Made by a program: the position numbers and the translations under genes
Shown: piece after piece, positions 8,876 through 17,170 of the stretch
How positions within the stretch are numbered: position 1 is the first letter of the stretch
Layout: the number at the start of each line of letters is the position of its first letter
The notes under the pieces: model-generated
The model's database searches: none
What the model saw: the letters and a program-made list of their open reading frames with translations, nothing else
What the model was told of the DNA's origin: nothing
Source of the DNA: Mumia quercus
GTDB lineage: Bacteria > Actinomycetota > Actinomycetes > Propionibacteriales > Nocardioidaceae
Direction of reading: 5' to 3'
DNA: 64,000 nucleotides
NCBI RefSeq assembly: GCF_025506335.1
Contig: NZ_JANZYO010000002.1
Coordinates: forward strand, 358,221-422,220

Positions 8876-9895
8876 ATGTCCGTCATCGCCCCCTCCTCCG
8901 ACAACGGGCTGGTCCTCGACGAGGTCCTGAGCCAGAAGTGCTGGGAGGACGCCGACCACGAGGTGTGCCGCCTCGTCCACAAGTGGACCGGCAACGACAC
9001 CGCCGCCGAGCTCGCCGACCTCCTGCTGGCCAAGCCGCTGGCGATCCTGGCGCTGGTCCTCGGCGGCCTCCTCGCCCGCTGGCTGGTCAACCGCCTGATC
9101 GACCGCATCACCCGCACGGCGGCTGCCGGCACCGTCCCCGGCGCCCGCGCCGCGGAGGCGATGTCCCCGATGCTGCACGCCCGCCGCGAGCAGCGCGCGA
9201 AGAGCATGGGCTCGCTGCTCAAGAACATCGCGACGATCGTCATCTTCACGGTCGTCACGTTCATGGTGATCGCGACGCTCGGCTACAACATCGCGCCGCT
9301 GCTGGCCTCGGCCGGCATCCTCGGCGTCGCCCTCGGCTTCGGCGCCCAGAGCCTGGTGAAGGACTTCATCTCGGGCATCTTCATGATCCTCGAGGACCAG
9401 TACGGCGTCGGCGACGTCGTCGACCTCGGCGACGCGGTCGGCACGGTCGAGGCCGTCAGCATGCGCGTCACCCGGCTGCGCGACGTCAACGGCACGGTCT
9501 GGTACGTCCGCAACGGCGAGATCCTGCGGGTGGGCAACCAGTCCCAGAACTGGGCACGCACGGTGCTCGACGTCCCCGTCGGGTACGACGTCGACCTCGC
9601 ACGCGTCCGCGAGGTGCTGCACGAGGTCGCGCACGCGCTCTGGCAGGACCCGGAGTGGAGCGGCGCGATCCTCGAGGAGCCGGAGGTGTGGGGCGTCGAG
9701 CGCTGGACGCCGGAGGGCGTCGTCGTCCGTGTCGTCCTCAAGACGGCCCCGCTCAAGCAGTGGGAGGTCGCGCGCGAGATGCGCGAGCTGATCAAGGACC
9801 GCTTCGACGCGCTCCACATCGAGATCCCGTACGCCCACGCGGCGGCGTACGGCGCTCCCCCGCAGCAGGCGGGCGAGCCGGAGGACGAGCGTTAG
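8876..9895 (+). CDS. MscS-family mechanosensitive channel
   Basis: A 339-residue membrane protein. Hydrophobic helices at about residues 45–70 and 115–140 are followed by the pore-lining TM3 region LLASAGILGVALGFGAQSLV, rich in Gly and Ala as in MscS. The cytoplasmic beta domain follows, with DQYGVGDVVDLGDAVGTVE and a VNGTVWYVRNGEI loop. It should open under membrane tension to release small solutes on osmotic downshift. Its stop overlaps the convergent trHbO gene by four bases. Confidence 0.92.
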   Translation: MSVIAPSSDNGLVLDEVLSQKCWEDADHEVCRLVHKWTGNDTAAELADLLLAKPLAILALVLGGLLARWLVNRLIDRITRTAAAGTVPGARAAEAMSPMLHARREQRAKSMGSLLKNIATIVIFTVVTFMVIATLGYNIAPLLASAGILGVALGFGAQSLVKDFISGIFMILEDQYGVGDVVDLGDAVGTVEAVSMRVTRLRDVNGTVWYVRNGEILRVGNQSQNWARTVLDVPVGYDVDLARVREVLHEVAHALWQDPEWSGAILEEPEVWGVERWTPEGVVVRVVLKTAPLKQWEVAREMRELIKDRFDALHIEIPYAHAAAYGAPPQQAGEPEDER

Positions 9896-10299
9896 CCGAG
9901 GTCCTCGGGCGTGTTGATCATGAACTGCGCCGCGTGGGTCACGTACGCCCAGAACTCACGGTCGTGCTCCGGGGAGAGCCCGACCCGGTCGAGGGCGGCG
10001 CGGAAGTGCGTGAGCCAGTGCTGCGCGGCGGTCGGCGTGACCGCGAACGGCGCGTGGCGCATCCGCAGGCGCGGGTGGCCGCGGCGCTCCGAGTAGGTCG
10101 TCGGGCCGCCCCAGTACTGGACGAGGAAGAGCGTGAACCGCTCCTCGGCCGGCCCGAGGTCCTCCTCGGGGTACATCGGCCGCAGCACCGGGTCCTCGGC
10201 GACCCCCTCGTAGAAGGCCGCGACGATCGCCGCGATCGTGTCGTACCCGCCGATCGCGTCGTAGAAGGTCTGCTGCTGCTCCGCCTGGTCCTGGCTCAC
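9892..10299 (-). CDS. glbO: group II truncated haemoglobin (trHbO)
   Basis: A 135-residue 2-on-2 globin. YDAIGGYDTIAAIVAAFY covers helices A/B with Phe-Tyr at B9/B10. VQYWGGPTTYSERRGHPRLR is the CD–E–F region, MRHAPF carries the proximal His F8, and HWLTHF contains the Trp G8 that marks groups II and III. It is likely involved in oxygen or NO chemistry or electron transfer near the membrane, as reported for mycobacterial GlbO. A thioesterase gene lies 21 bases upstream on the same strand, so it is probably the second gene of that transcript. Confidence 0.95.
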   Translation of the reverse strand: MSQDQAEQQQTFYDAIGGYDTIAAIVAAFYEGVAEDPVLRPMYPEEDLGPAEERFTLFLVQYWGGPTTYSERRGHPRLRMRHAPFAVTPTAAQHWLTHFRAALDRVGLSPEHDREFWAYVTHAAQFMINTPEDLG

Positions 10300-10320
10300 A
10301 CGTCCATTCTCCTGGTCGGC

Positions 10321-11109
10321 TCAACCGGCGACCACGTGAGGCTCCAGCTGCGTGCGCTCGCCGTCGGTCAGCGGGCGCGCGCGCCCCGCCTCGGGGTCGA
10401 ACCCGATCATCACGTTGCGGGACGAGGCGAACACCTGCGCGTCGTCGACGAGCTGCGCGACGATCTCGAAGGACGAACGGCCGATCTTCCCGATCCCGGC
10501 GTGCACCGCGTACGTCGCCCGGCGCGGCAGCGGCCGTACGAAGGTCGTCTCGCTGCGCACGACCACCCACGGGAGGCCGCGTGCACCGACCACCGTGGCG
10601 TACGCGACCCGGGCCTCCTGCAGAAGCTCGAGCGTTGCCACCTGGTCGACGTCGCCGTCGACGCCGAGGTCACGCGCCCGCCCGGCTACCGGGAGCCGCC
10701 CGGTCAGCGCCTCGTCGGGACGGAGCGGCGCGGGCGGTGCACCGTCGGCCAGGGTCGTCCGCGCCTGCACGTACACGGTCGTCGTGCCGTCCTCGCGCCG
10801 GTCGGAGATCTCTTGGACCAGCACGTCGTCCTCGACCGTGGTGGTGACCAGCACCGGCTCCGGGCGGAAGACGAGGGGCGCGCGATAGTCGATCGCCAAG
10901 GCGGTCATCGGACGCGCCCGTACGCCCGCCTCCTCCGCGTACGCCAGACGCGCCTCGCGCAGGTAGTCGGCGTACGCGACGTTGTTGACGTGGTTGAGGG
11001 CGTCCATGTCGGCCCAGCGCATCGCACAGGCGTAGGTGTGTCGCACCGGGCGATCGTGGCAGAACGAGGTGACACTTTTCTCGACCCGCTCCCCTGTGTC
11101 CTTGCTCAC
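10321..11109 (-). CDS. acyl-CoA thioesterase, double hotdog domain
   Basis: The protein has 262 residues with two tandem 4HBT-type hotdog halves. The first carries MRWADMDALNHVNNVAYADY, with the catalytic-type Asp. The second starts near DVDQVATLELLQEARVAYATVVG and has no such Asp. It should hydrolyse acyl-CoA thioesters. The annotated GTG at 11109 gives about 20 residues before the domain; a GTG at 11046 is a possible alternative. The gene is divergent from the SDR–kinase–ACAD operon and shares with it the palindromic operator at 11127–11144, which places it under the same likely acyl-CoA-responsive control. Confidence 0.85.
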   Translation of the reverse strand: MSKDTGERVEKSVTSFCHDRPVRHTYACAMRWADMDALNHVNNVAYADYLREARLAYAEEAGVRARPMTALAIDYRAPLVFRPEPVLVTTTVEDDVLVQEISDRREDGTTTVYVQARTTLADGAPPAPLRPDEALTGRLPVAGRARDLGVDGDVDQVATLELLQEARVAYATVVGARGLPWVVVRSETTFVRPLPRRATYAVHAGIGKIGRSSFEIVAQLVDDAQVFASSRNVMIGFDPEAGRARPLTDGERTQLEPHVVAG

Positions 11110-11126
11110 GGTCGATGCGGTACGTT

Positions 11127-11144
11127 GCTAAGCGATCGCTTAGC
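11127..11144. promoter_or_regulatory. 18-bp perfect palindrome, likely TetR-family operator
   Basis: The sequence is GCTAAGCG-AT-CGCTTAGC, perfectly self-complementary. It sits in the 73-base gap between the divergent thioesterase and SDR genes, about 18 and 39 bases from their starts. A matching site, CTAAGCG-CT-CGCTTAG, lies at 18359–18374 beside a TetR-family gene, which is the basis for calling both operators of one regulator. Length and symmetry suit a TetR dimer. Confidence 0.75.
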
Positions 11145-11182
11145 GGCGAGGAAGAGCATCAGCAGAGCATCGAGGAGTACGT

Positions 11183-11938
11183 GTGAGCCAGCAGCGAACT
11201 GCCATCGTCACCGGCGCGGCCCGCGGGATCGGCGCCGCGGTCGCCAAGAGGCTCGCGGCCGACGGCCACAGCGTCGCCGTGATCGACCTCGACGAGGCCG
11301 CCTGCGCGGCGACCGTCGACGCCATCACCGAGGCCGGCGGCAAGGCGCTCGCCGTCGGGGCGGACGTCTCGGACGAGCAGGCGGTCGCGACCGCGTTCGA
11401 GCGCATCGTCGCCGAGCTCGGCGGCCCCACCATCCTGGTCAACAACGCGGGCATCATCCGCGACAACATGCTCTTCAAGATGTCGGTCGCCGACTGGGAC
11501 GCGGTGATGAACGTCCACCTGCGTGGCGCCTTCCTCATGACGCGCGCCGCCCAGCAGTTCATGGTCGAGGCGAAGTTCGGCCGCATCGTCAACCTCTCGT
11601 CGACCTCGGCGCTGGGCAACCGGGGCCAGGCCAACTACTCGGCCGCCAAGGCCGGCATGCAGGGCTTCACCAAGACCCTGGCGATCGAGCTGGGCAAGTT
11701 CGGCGTGACCGCCAACGCGATCGCGCCGGGCTTCATCGAGACCGAGATGACGGCAGAGACGGCCAAGCGTCTCGGCGTCGACTACGAGGACTTCAAGAAG
11801 TTCAGCGCCCAGCAGATCCCGGTCGCGCGCGTCGGCCAGCCCGAGGACATCGCCGCGACGGCCTCCTTCCTCACCAGCGAGGAGTCGGGCTTCGTGTCGG
11901 GCCAGGTCATCTACGTCGCCGGCGGACCGAAGGACTGA
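11183..11938 (+). CDS. FabG-like short-chain dehydrogenase/reductase
   Basis: A 251-residue classical SDR. The nucleotide site is TGAARGIGAAVAK, NNAGI follows, and the active site has Ser in NLSSTSA with YSAAK. It should oxidise or reduce a 3-hydroxy/3-oxoacyl substrate with NAD(P)(H). The GTG start is preceded by GAGGAG five bases away. It is the first gene of a tight operon with an APH-like kinase (2-base gap) and an acyl-CoA dehydrogenase (30-base gap). In that company it more likely works on acyl-CoA catabolism than on fatty-acid synthesis. The operator at 11127–11144 precedes it. Confidence 0.9.
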   Translation: MSQQRTAIVTGAARGIGAAVAKRLAADGHSVAVIDLDEAACAATVDAITEAGGKALAVGADVSDEQAVATAFERIVAELGGPTILVNNAGIIRDNMLFKMSVADWDAVMNVHLRGAFLMTRAAQQFMVEAKFGRIVNLSSTSALGNRGQANYSAAKAGMQGFTKTLAIELGKFGVTANAIAPGFIETEMTAETAKRLGVDYEDFKKFSAQQIPVARVGQPEDIAATASFLTSEESGFVSGQVIYVAGGPKD

Positions 11939-11940
11939 CC

Positions 11941-12972
11941 GTGGCCGACGACCTGCCGGGCCTCGACCTCGACCGGCTGGGCGCCTTCCTCGACAAGGAC
12001 GTGCCCGGCCTGGTCACCGGTCCGCTCACCGGGGTGGTCATCCCCGGCGGACGCTCGAACCTCACGTACGACGTGACCGACGGCGAGACGCACCTGATCG
12101 TCCGCCGCCCGCCGCTCGGCCACGTGCTCGCCACCGCGCACGACATGGGCCGTGAGCACACGGTCATCGACGCGCTCGCGCCGACCGACGTCCCTGTCCC
12201 CCGGGTCTACGCCCTGTGCCAGGACACCGACGTGATCGGCGCGCCGTTCTACGTGATGAGCAAGGCCAGGGGCCGCGCGATCCGGCAGGCCACCGAGCTC
12301 GACGCGCTCGGTGCCGAGCGGACCGCTGCCCTCGTCGGCCGTCTGATCGACACCCTCGCCGACCTCCACGCGGTCGACCCCGCGTCCGTCGGGCTCAGCG
12401 AGTTCGGGCGCCCGGACGGCTACCTCGAACGTCAGGTGCGGCGCTGGACGAAGCAGGCCGAGGCGTCCAAGAGCCGCGAGCTCGCGGGGTACCACGAGCT
12501 GCGCGACTACCTCGGCTCGCACGTCCCGCCCCACTCCGACGCGGCGATCGTGCACGGCGACTTCCGCCTCGACAACGTCCTGGTCGACACCACGGAGGAG
12601 GGCGCCGACCGCATCACGGCCGTCCTCGACTGGGAGATGGCCACGCTCGGCGACCCGCTGTCCGACATCGCGCTGTCGATCGTCTACCAGGAGATGGGAC
12701 GTACGGCCGGTGCCGCCGCCGTCTCCGACGCGACCCGTGCGGCGGGATACCCGTCGGTCGACGAGGTGCTCCAGCGCTACTCGGCGCGCAGCGGGCGCGA
12801 CGTCTCCGACATCGGCTTCCACCTCGCGCTCGGGTTCTTCAAGCTCGCGATCATCACCGAAGGCATCCACTTCCGCTACACCCAGGGCCAGACCGTGGGC
12901 GAGGGCTTCGACCGGATGGGCCAGGTCACCGAGCCGCTCATCGCCCTCGGCCTCGAGGCTGCGCGCCGCTGA
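11941..12972 (+). CDS. APH-fold kinase of the ACAD10/11-associated type (LvaA-like)
   Basis: The 343-residue protein has an aminoglycoside-phosphotransferase fold: PGGRSNLTYDV as the glycine-loop region, IVHGDFRLDNVL as the catalytic loop and VLDWEMATLGDPLSDIA as the metal loop. These exact motif styles occur in the kinase half of animal ACAD10/ACAD11 and in Pseudomonas LvaA, which phosphorylates 4-hydroxyacyl-CoA. The GTG start is 2 bases after the SDR stop, and an ACAD10/11-like dehydrogenase follows 30 bases downstream. The pair therefore probably performs kinase-assisted 4-hydroxyacyl-CoA rearrangement. Antibiotic phosphorylation is unlikely given the context. Confidence 0.85.
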   Translation: MADDLPGLDLDRLGAFLDKDVPGLVTGPLTGVVIPGGRSNLTYDVTDGETHLIVRRPPLGHVLATAHDMGREHTVIDALAPTDVPVPRVYALCQDTDVIGAPFYVMSKARGRAIRQATELDALGAERTAALVGRLIDTLADLHAVDPASVGLSEFGRPDGYLERQVRRWTKQAEASKSRELAGYHELRDYLGSHVPPHSDAAIVHGDFRLDNVLVDTTEEGADRITAVLDWEMATLGDPLSDIALSIVYQEMGRTAGAAAVSDATRAAGYPSVDEVLQRYSARSGRDVSDIGFHLALGFFKLAIITEGIHFRYTQGQTVGEGFDRMGQVTEPLIALGLEAARR

Positions 12973-13002
12973 CCTCTCCCTCACCCCCAGAACGGAGCAC
13001 CG

Positions 13003-14211
13003 ATGGACTTCGCACTCGACGCCCGTACGGAGGAGCTGCGCGACAAGCTCCTCGCGTTCATGGACGAGCACGTCTACCCCGCGGAGGCGCAGTTCCACGC
13101 CGAGGTCGAGGCGAACCCTGACCGCTGGGGTCCGCCGCCGATGATCGAGGGGCTGAAGGAGGAGGCGCGCAGGCAGGGCCTCTGGAACCTCTTCCTCCCC
13201 AGCAAGGAGGGCGCGGGTCTCACCAACCTCCAGTACGCGCCCCTGGCGGAGATCACCGGCCGCAGCGGCGCGATCGCCCCGGTCGCCCTCAACTGCGCCG
13301 CCCCCGACACCGGCAACATGGAGGTGCTGCACGACTTCGGCACCGAGGAGCAGAAGAAGCAGTGGCTCGAGCCGTTGCTCGCCGGCGAGATCCGGTCGTC
13401 GTTCGCGATGACCGAGCCCGACGTCGCCTCGTCCGACGCGACGAACATCGGCACGTCGATCGTGCGCGACGGCGACGACTACGTCATCAACGGCCGCAAG
13501 TGGTGGATCACCGGCGCGATGAACCCCGCCGCCAAGATCTTCATCGTGATGGGCAAGACCGATCCGACCGCCACGCGGCACCGCCAGCAGTCGCAGATCC
13601 TGGTCCCCCGTGACACACCGGGCGTGAACGTCAAGCGCGGCATGCACGTGCTCGGCTACGACGACCGCGACCACGGCGGGCACGCCGAGATCGAGTTCAC
13701 CGACGTACGGGTCCCCGCCTCGAACCTCATCGCCCACGAGGGCGACGGGTTCGCGATCGCGCAGGCGCGCCTGGGGCCGGGGCGCATCCACCACTGCATG
13801 CGCTCCATCGGGATCGCGGAGCGTGCGATCGAGCTCATGTGCAAGCGCGCGAACGAGCGGGTCGCGTTCGGCCGACCCCTCGCCGAGCAGGGCGTGATCC
13901 GCGACTGGATCGCGGAGTCGCGGGTCAAGGTCGAGCAGCTGCGCCTGCTGACGCTCAAGACGGCATGGCTCATGGACACCGTCGGCAACAAGGGTGCGCA
14001 CTCGGAGATCCAGGCGATCAAGATCGCCACCCCGCGTACGGTCGAGTGGATCCTCGACAAGGCGATCCAGGTCCACGGCGCTGGCGGCCTGTCGCAGGAC
14101 TTCCCGCTCGCTGCGGCGTTCGCGGGCATCCGTACGCTCCGCTTCGCCGACGGCCCCGACGAGGTCCACAAGAACTCGCTCGCCAAGGCCGAGCTGCGCA
14201 AGCACCTCTGA
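13003..14211 (+). CDS. acyl-CoA dehydrogenase, ACAD10/11-like
   Basis: A 402-residue FAD flavoprotein. The features are the N-terminal helical domain, the flavin-binding [15 protein letters not shown] and [12 protein letters not shown] segments, and a C-terminal domain with [19 protein letters not shown]. It ends in [20 protein letters not shown], the pattern of the ACAD10/11 subgroup rather than short-chain ACADs, where a Glu base is typical. It follows the APH-like kinase in the same operon, matching the kinase–ACAD fusion of animals and LvaA–LvaC of Pseudomonas. It may act on a 4-phosphoacyl-CoA rather than on simple acyl-CoA; the substrate is unknown. Confidence 0.9.
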   Translation: MDFALDARTEELRDKLLAFMDEHVYPAEAQFHAEVEANPDRWGPPPMIEGLKEEARRQGLWNLFLPSKEGAGLTNLQYAPLAEITGRSGAIAPVALNCAAPDTGNMEVLHDFGTEEQKKQWLEPLLAGEIRSSFAMTEPDVASSDATNIGTSIVRDGDDYVINGRKWWITGAMNPAAKIFIVMGKTDPTATRHRQQSQILVPRDTPGVNVKRGMHVLGYDDRDHGGHAEIEFTDVRVPASNLIAHEGDGFAIAQARLGPGRIHHCMRSIGIAERAIELMCKRANERVAFGRPLAEQGVIRDWIAESRVKVEQLRLLTLKTAWLMDTVGNKGAHSEIQAIKIATPRTVEWILDKAIQVHGAGGLSQDFPLAAAFAGIRTLRFADGPDEVHKNSLAKAELRKHL

Positions 14212-14237
14212 GCCTCGGCTCCCTCTCCTGCCCTGAG

Positions 14238-14321
14238 GTTTGCCACGCCAGCGTGGACGACTGCGGTTGGCGCGGCGTGCTCGCCGCGCCAACCGCAGCG
14301 TCCCACGCCGGCGTGGCAAAC
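14238..14321. repeat. 84-nt near-perfect hairpin between convergent operons
   Basis: Outer arms of 19–20 bases start GTTTGCCACGCC and close on GGCGTGGCAAAC. Inner arms of 17 bp (14261–14277 with 14282–14298) are perfect and enclose the loop TGCT. The outer arm itself contains the palindrome CCACGC-CA-GCGTGG, so a branched cruciform is possible. It fills the 118-base gap between the convergent ACAD gene and the minus-strand SDR, where it could stop transcription from both sides. It lacks a T-run, so a mobile palindromic repeat is an alternative. Confidence 0.7.
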
Positions 14322-14329
14322 TCTCGGCG

Positions 14330-15103
14330 TCAGCGGAGCTCTTCGATGCGGCGCTGGAGGCGGTTCATGCCGCCCAGCCAGCGGTCGGGGTCGGTCGCCT
14401 TCGCGCGGACGTAGTCGGCGACCTCGGGGTGCGGCAGGATCAGGAACCGGTCGTCCTGCAGCGCGTCGAACACGACCTCCGCCACCTGCTCCGGCGTGAT
14501 CGCCGCGTCCTTCAGCGTCACGTCGCCGGCCGGCCCCGTGTCGTCGAGCATCGCCGTACGCACGCCCTGCGGGCAGAGCGCCTGCACGACGATCCCGCGG
14601 TGCCGGTACGTGGCCGACAGCCACTCGGCGTGCGCGACGGCCGCGTGCTTCGACAGCGTGTACGGCGCCGAGCCGAGCATCATCAGCAACCCAGCAGCCG
14701 ACGCGGTCGCGACGAACCGACCCTCACCACGCTCGAGCCACTCGGGCAGCAACGCCCGCGCGGCCCGTACGTGGGCCATGACGTTGACCTGCCACGACGC
14801 CTCGAAGTCCGCGTCCGTCGCCGATGCGGCGTCACCGCGCGCGATGCCCGCGTTCGCGAAGAACACGTCGATCGACCCGAGGTGGCCGCGCGCGGCGTCC
14901 ACCAGCGCGCGTACGCCCTCGTCGGTGGCCGCGTCACCCGGCACGGCGAGACCGCCGACCTCGTTGGCGACCCGCTCGGCCGCCTCTGCATCGAGGTCGT
15001 TGACGACGACCCGCGCACCGGTCGCGTACAACCGGTGAGCGATCGCCCGTCCGATCCCGTTGCCGCCGCCGGTGACGACGACACCCGCACGATCGGGCAG
15101 CAC
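14330..15103 (-). CDS. short-chain dehydrogenase/reductase
   Basis: A 257-residue classical SDR with TGGGNGIGRAIAHRLYA as the cofactor loop, NDLDAEAAERV after beta-2 (the Asp favours NAD(H)), ANAGIA and the active site YTLSKHAAV. The chosen GTG lies one base after the stop of the upstream SDR, with a GGCGGGG Shine-Dalgarno. A TTG at 15139 would extend it by 12 residues into the previous gene. It is the last gene of a minus-strand thiolase–SDR–SDR cluster, so an oxidation or reduction step in acyl or alcohol catabolism is likely. The hairpin at 14238–14321 follows it. Confidence 0.85.
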   Translation of the reverse strand: MLPDRAGVVVTGGGNGIGRAIAHRLYATGARVVVNDLDAEAAERVANEVGGLAVPGDAATDEGVRALVDAARGHLGSIDVFFANAGIARGDAASATDADFEASWQVNVMAHVRAARALLPEWLERGEGRFVATASAAGLLMMLGSAPYTLSKHAAVAHAEWLSATYRHRGIVVQALCPQGVRTAMLDDTGPAGDVTLKDAAITPEQVAEVVFDALQDDRFLILPHPEVADYVRAKATDPDRWLGGMNRLQRRIEELR

Positions 15104-15104
15104 G

Positions 15105-15869
15105 TCAGACCCCGCCGGTGAGCGTGAGCCCGCCGTCAACGACCAGGTTCTGCCCCGTGAGCCAGCCCGAGTCGTCCGACAGCAGGAACGCGACGACGGA
15201 GGCGATGTCGGCAGGCACGCCGAGCCGCTTCATCGGGTACGCCGAGGCGACCTCGTCCTCGCGGCCCTCGTACAGCGCCGTCGCGAACTTCGTCTTGACG
15301 ACCGCCGGAGCGACCGCGTTGACCCGCACCTTCGGGCCGAGCTCGACCGCGAGCTCCTCGGTCACGTGGATCAGCATCGCCTTGCTGGCCCCGTAGAAGC
15401 CGATGCCCGGCGCCGGCTTGATGCCCGCGACCGACGCGACGTTGACCACCGTGCCGCCGTGCTCGTCCATCCAGGTGCGGAAGACCTTCTGGGTCCACGC
15501 CAGCGCGCTCAGCACGTTGACGGCGAAGATCTTGTGCGCCGCCGCGAGGTCGATGTCGATCATGCGGCCGTACACGGGGTTGATCCCGGTGTTGTTGACC
15601 AGGTGGTCGATCGAGCCGAACGCCTCGAGCGTCCTCGCGACCGCCTCGTCCTGGTGCTCGGGGTCGTCGCCCTTGCCGGCGACGCCGATCGCCACCTCGG
15701 GGCCGCCGAGGTGGATGACCGCCTCCTGCAGCGCTTCGTCGTTGCGGGCGGTGAGGCAGACCCGCCCGCCCTCGTCGACGATGCGCTGGGCGATACCGAG
15801 GCCGATCCCCCGGCTGGCGCCGGTGACGATCGCCGTACGACCCTCGAACCGCTTCGCGTCCCCGCTCAC
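15105..15869 (-). CDS. short-chain dehydrogenase/reductase (3-oxoacyl reductase type)
   Basis: The 254-residue SDR carries TGASRGIGLGIAQRI, then NNTGIN in place of the common NNAG, and the catalytic YGASKAM. The C-terminal LVVDGGLTLTGG is typical of FabG-like enzymes. It starts with GTG overlapping the thiolase stop (GTGA, 15866–15869), so it is translationally coupled to the thiolase. A 3-hydroxyacyl-CoA dehydrogenase role would complete a beta-oxidation sequence with the thiolase and the acyl-CoA dehydrogenase further upstream. This is an inference from neighbours. Confidence 0.87.
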   Translation of the reverse strand: MSGDAKRFEGRTAIVTGASRGIGLGIAQRIVDEGGRVCLTARNDEALQEAVIHLGGPEVAIGVAGKGDDPEHQDEAVARTLEAFGSIDHLVNNTGINPVYGRMIDIDLAAAHKIFAVNVLSALAWTQKVFRTWMDEHGGTVVNVASVAGIKPAPGIGFYGASKAMLIHVTEELAVELGPKVRVNAVAPAVVKTKFATALYEGREDEVASAYPMKRLGVPADIASVVAFLLSDDSGWLTGQNLVVDGGLTLTGGV

Positions 15870-17089
15870 GAGAGACGCTCGATGACCATCGCCATGCCCA
15901 TGCCGCCGCCGACGCACATGGACTCGACACCGAACTGCTTGTCGTGCCACTGCAGCGAGTTGATCAGCGTCGCGGTGATGCGGGCACCGGTCATGCCGAA
16001 CGGGTGGCCGACGGCGATCGCGCCGCCGTTCACGTTGAGCTTGTCCTCGGGGATGCCGAGCTGCTGCGCGGACCCGAGCGACTGCACGGCGAACGCCTCG
16101 TTGATCTCGAACAGGTCGATGTCGTCGAGCGACATGCCAGCGTGCTTGAGCGCCTGCGGGATCGCCTCGACCGGGCCCAGGCCCATGATCTCGGGCGACA
16201 GACCGGTGACGCCGGTGGAGACGATGCGCGCGAGCGGGGTCAGGCCGAGGTCCTTGGCCTTCTGGTCGCTCATGATGACCAGCGCGGCCGCACCGTCGTT
16301 CAGCGGGCACGCGTTGCCGGCCGTCACCGTCCCGTCGGGGCGGAAGACCGGCTTGAGCTGGGACACCGCCTCGTACGTGGTGCCTGGCCGCGGGCCGTCG
16401 TCGGCCGTGACCTGCGTGCCGTCGGGAAGCGTGACGGGCGTGATCTCGCGTGCCCAGAAGCCGTCCTTGATGCGCTGCTCGGCGAGGTTCTGGCTGCGGA
16501 CGGCGAAGCGGTCCTGCTCCTCGCGGCTCATCCCGAGGACCTGCTGGACGTTCTCCGCGGTCTGGCCCATCGCGATGTAGACGTCCGGGAGGTGGTCGTC
16601 CTCACGGGGGTCGCTCCACTTCTGGCCGCCCTCGGTGAACGCCTCCGTCCGCTGCATCGCGTCGGTGAAGACGGGGTTGGTGAGCTCCTGCCCGGGGATC
16701 GCGTCGCTGTTGCCCTTCACGAAGCGGCTGACGGTCTCCACGCCGGCGGAGATGTACGCGTCCCCCTCCCCTGCCTTGATGGCGTGGAAGGCCATGCGGG
16801 TCGTCTGCAGGCTCGAGGAGCAGTAGCGCGTGACGGTCGTGCCGGGGAGGAAGTCGTACCCGAGCAGCACCGAGACGACGCGGCCCATGTTCATGCCCTG
16901 CTCGCCGCCGGGCAGACCGCAGCCCAGGATCAGGTCGTTGATGTCGCGGGGGTCGAGCTCGGGGACCTTGTCGAGCGCCGCCCGCACCATCTGCGCGGTG
17001 AGGTCGTCCGGACGCATGTCCTTGAGCGAGCCCTTGAACGCGCGCCCGATCGGCGACCGCGCGGTGGAGACGATGACAGCTTCAGTCAT
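15866..17089 (-). CDS. acetyl-CoA acyltransferase (thiolase)
   Basis: A 407-residue thiolase. The acyl-accepting Cys90 lies in TVTRYCSSSLQTTRMAF. The second half carries GGAIAVGHPFGMTGAR (catalytic His) and CVGGGMGMAMV (proton-transfer Cys). It cleaves 3-oxoacyl-CoA with CoA in degradation, which fits its place behind an acyl-CoA dehydrogenase gene (81-base gap) and ahead of two SDRs. The length is typical of tetrameric FadA/AtoB enzymes. Chain-length preference cannot be read from the sequence. Confidence 0.93.
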   Translation of the reverse strand: MTEAVIVSTARSPIGRAFKGSLKDMRPDDLTAQMVRAALDKVPELDPRDINDLILGCGLPGGEQGMNMGRVVSVLLGYDFLPGTTVTRYCSSSLQTTRMAFHAIKAGEGDAYISAGVETVSRFVKGNSDAIPGQELTNPVFTDAMQRTEAFTEGGQKWSDPREDDHLPDVYIAMGQTAENVQQVLGMSREEQDRFAVRSQNLAEQRIKDGFWAREITPVTLPDGTQVTADDGPRPGTTYEAVSQLKPVFRPDGTVTAGNACPLNDGAAALVIMSDQKAKDLGLTPLARIVSTGVTGLSPEIMGLGPVEAIPQALKHAGMSLDDIDLFEINEAFAVQSLGSAQQLGIPEDKLNVNGGAIAVGHPFGMTGARITATLINSLQWHDKQFGVESMCVGGGMGMAMVIERLS

Positions 17090-17170
17090 GAGCTTTCCTT
17101 CTGGTTGGAGAGGCGTTCCGACGGCAGTGTCCCGAGAGGTGCAGCGCGGTGAGCGGTGGCTCCGACGAGG

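Noticed and set aside
11941-12972. Aminoglycoside resistance gene
   Set aside because: The fold is APH-like, but the motif style and the acyl-CoA operon match ACAD10/11-associated kinases.
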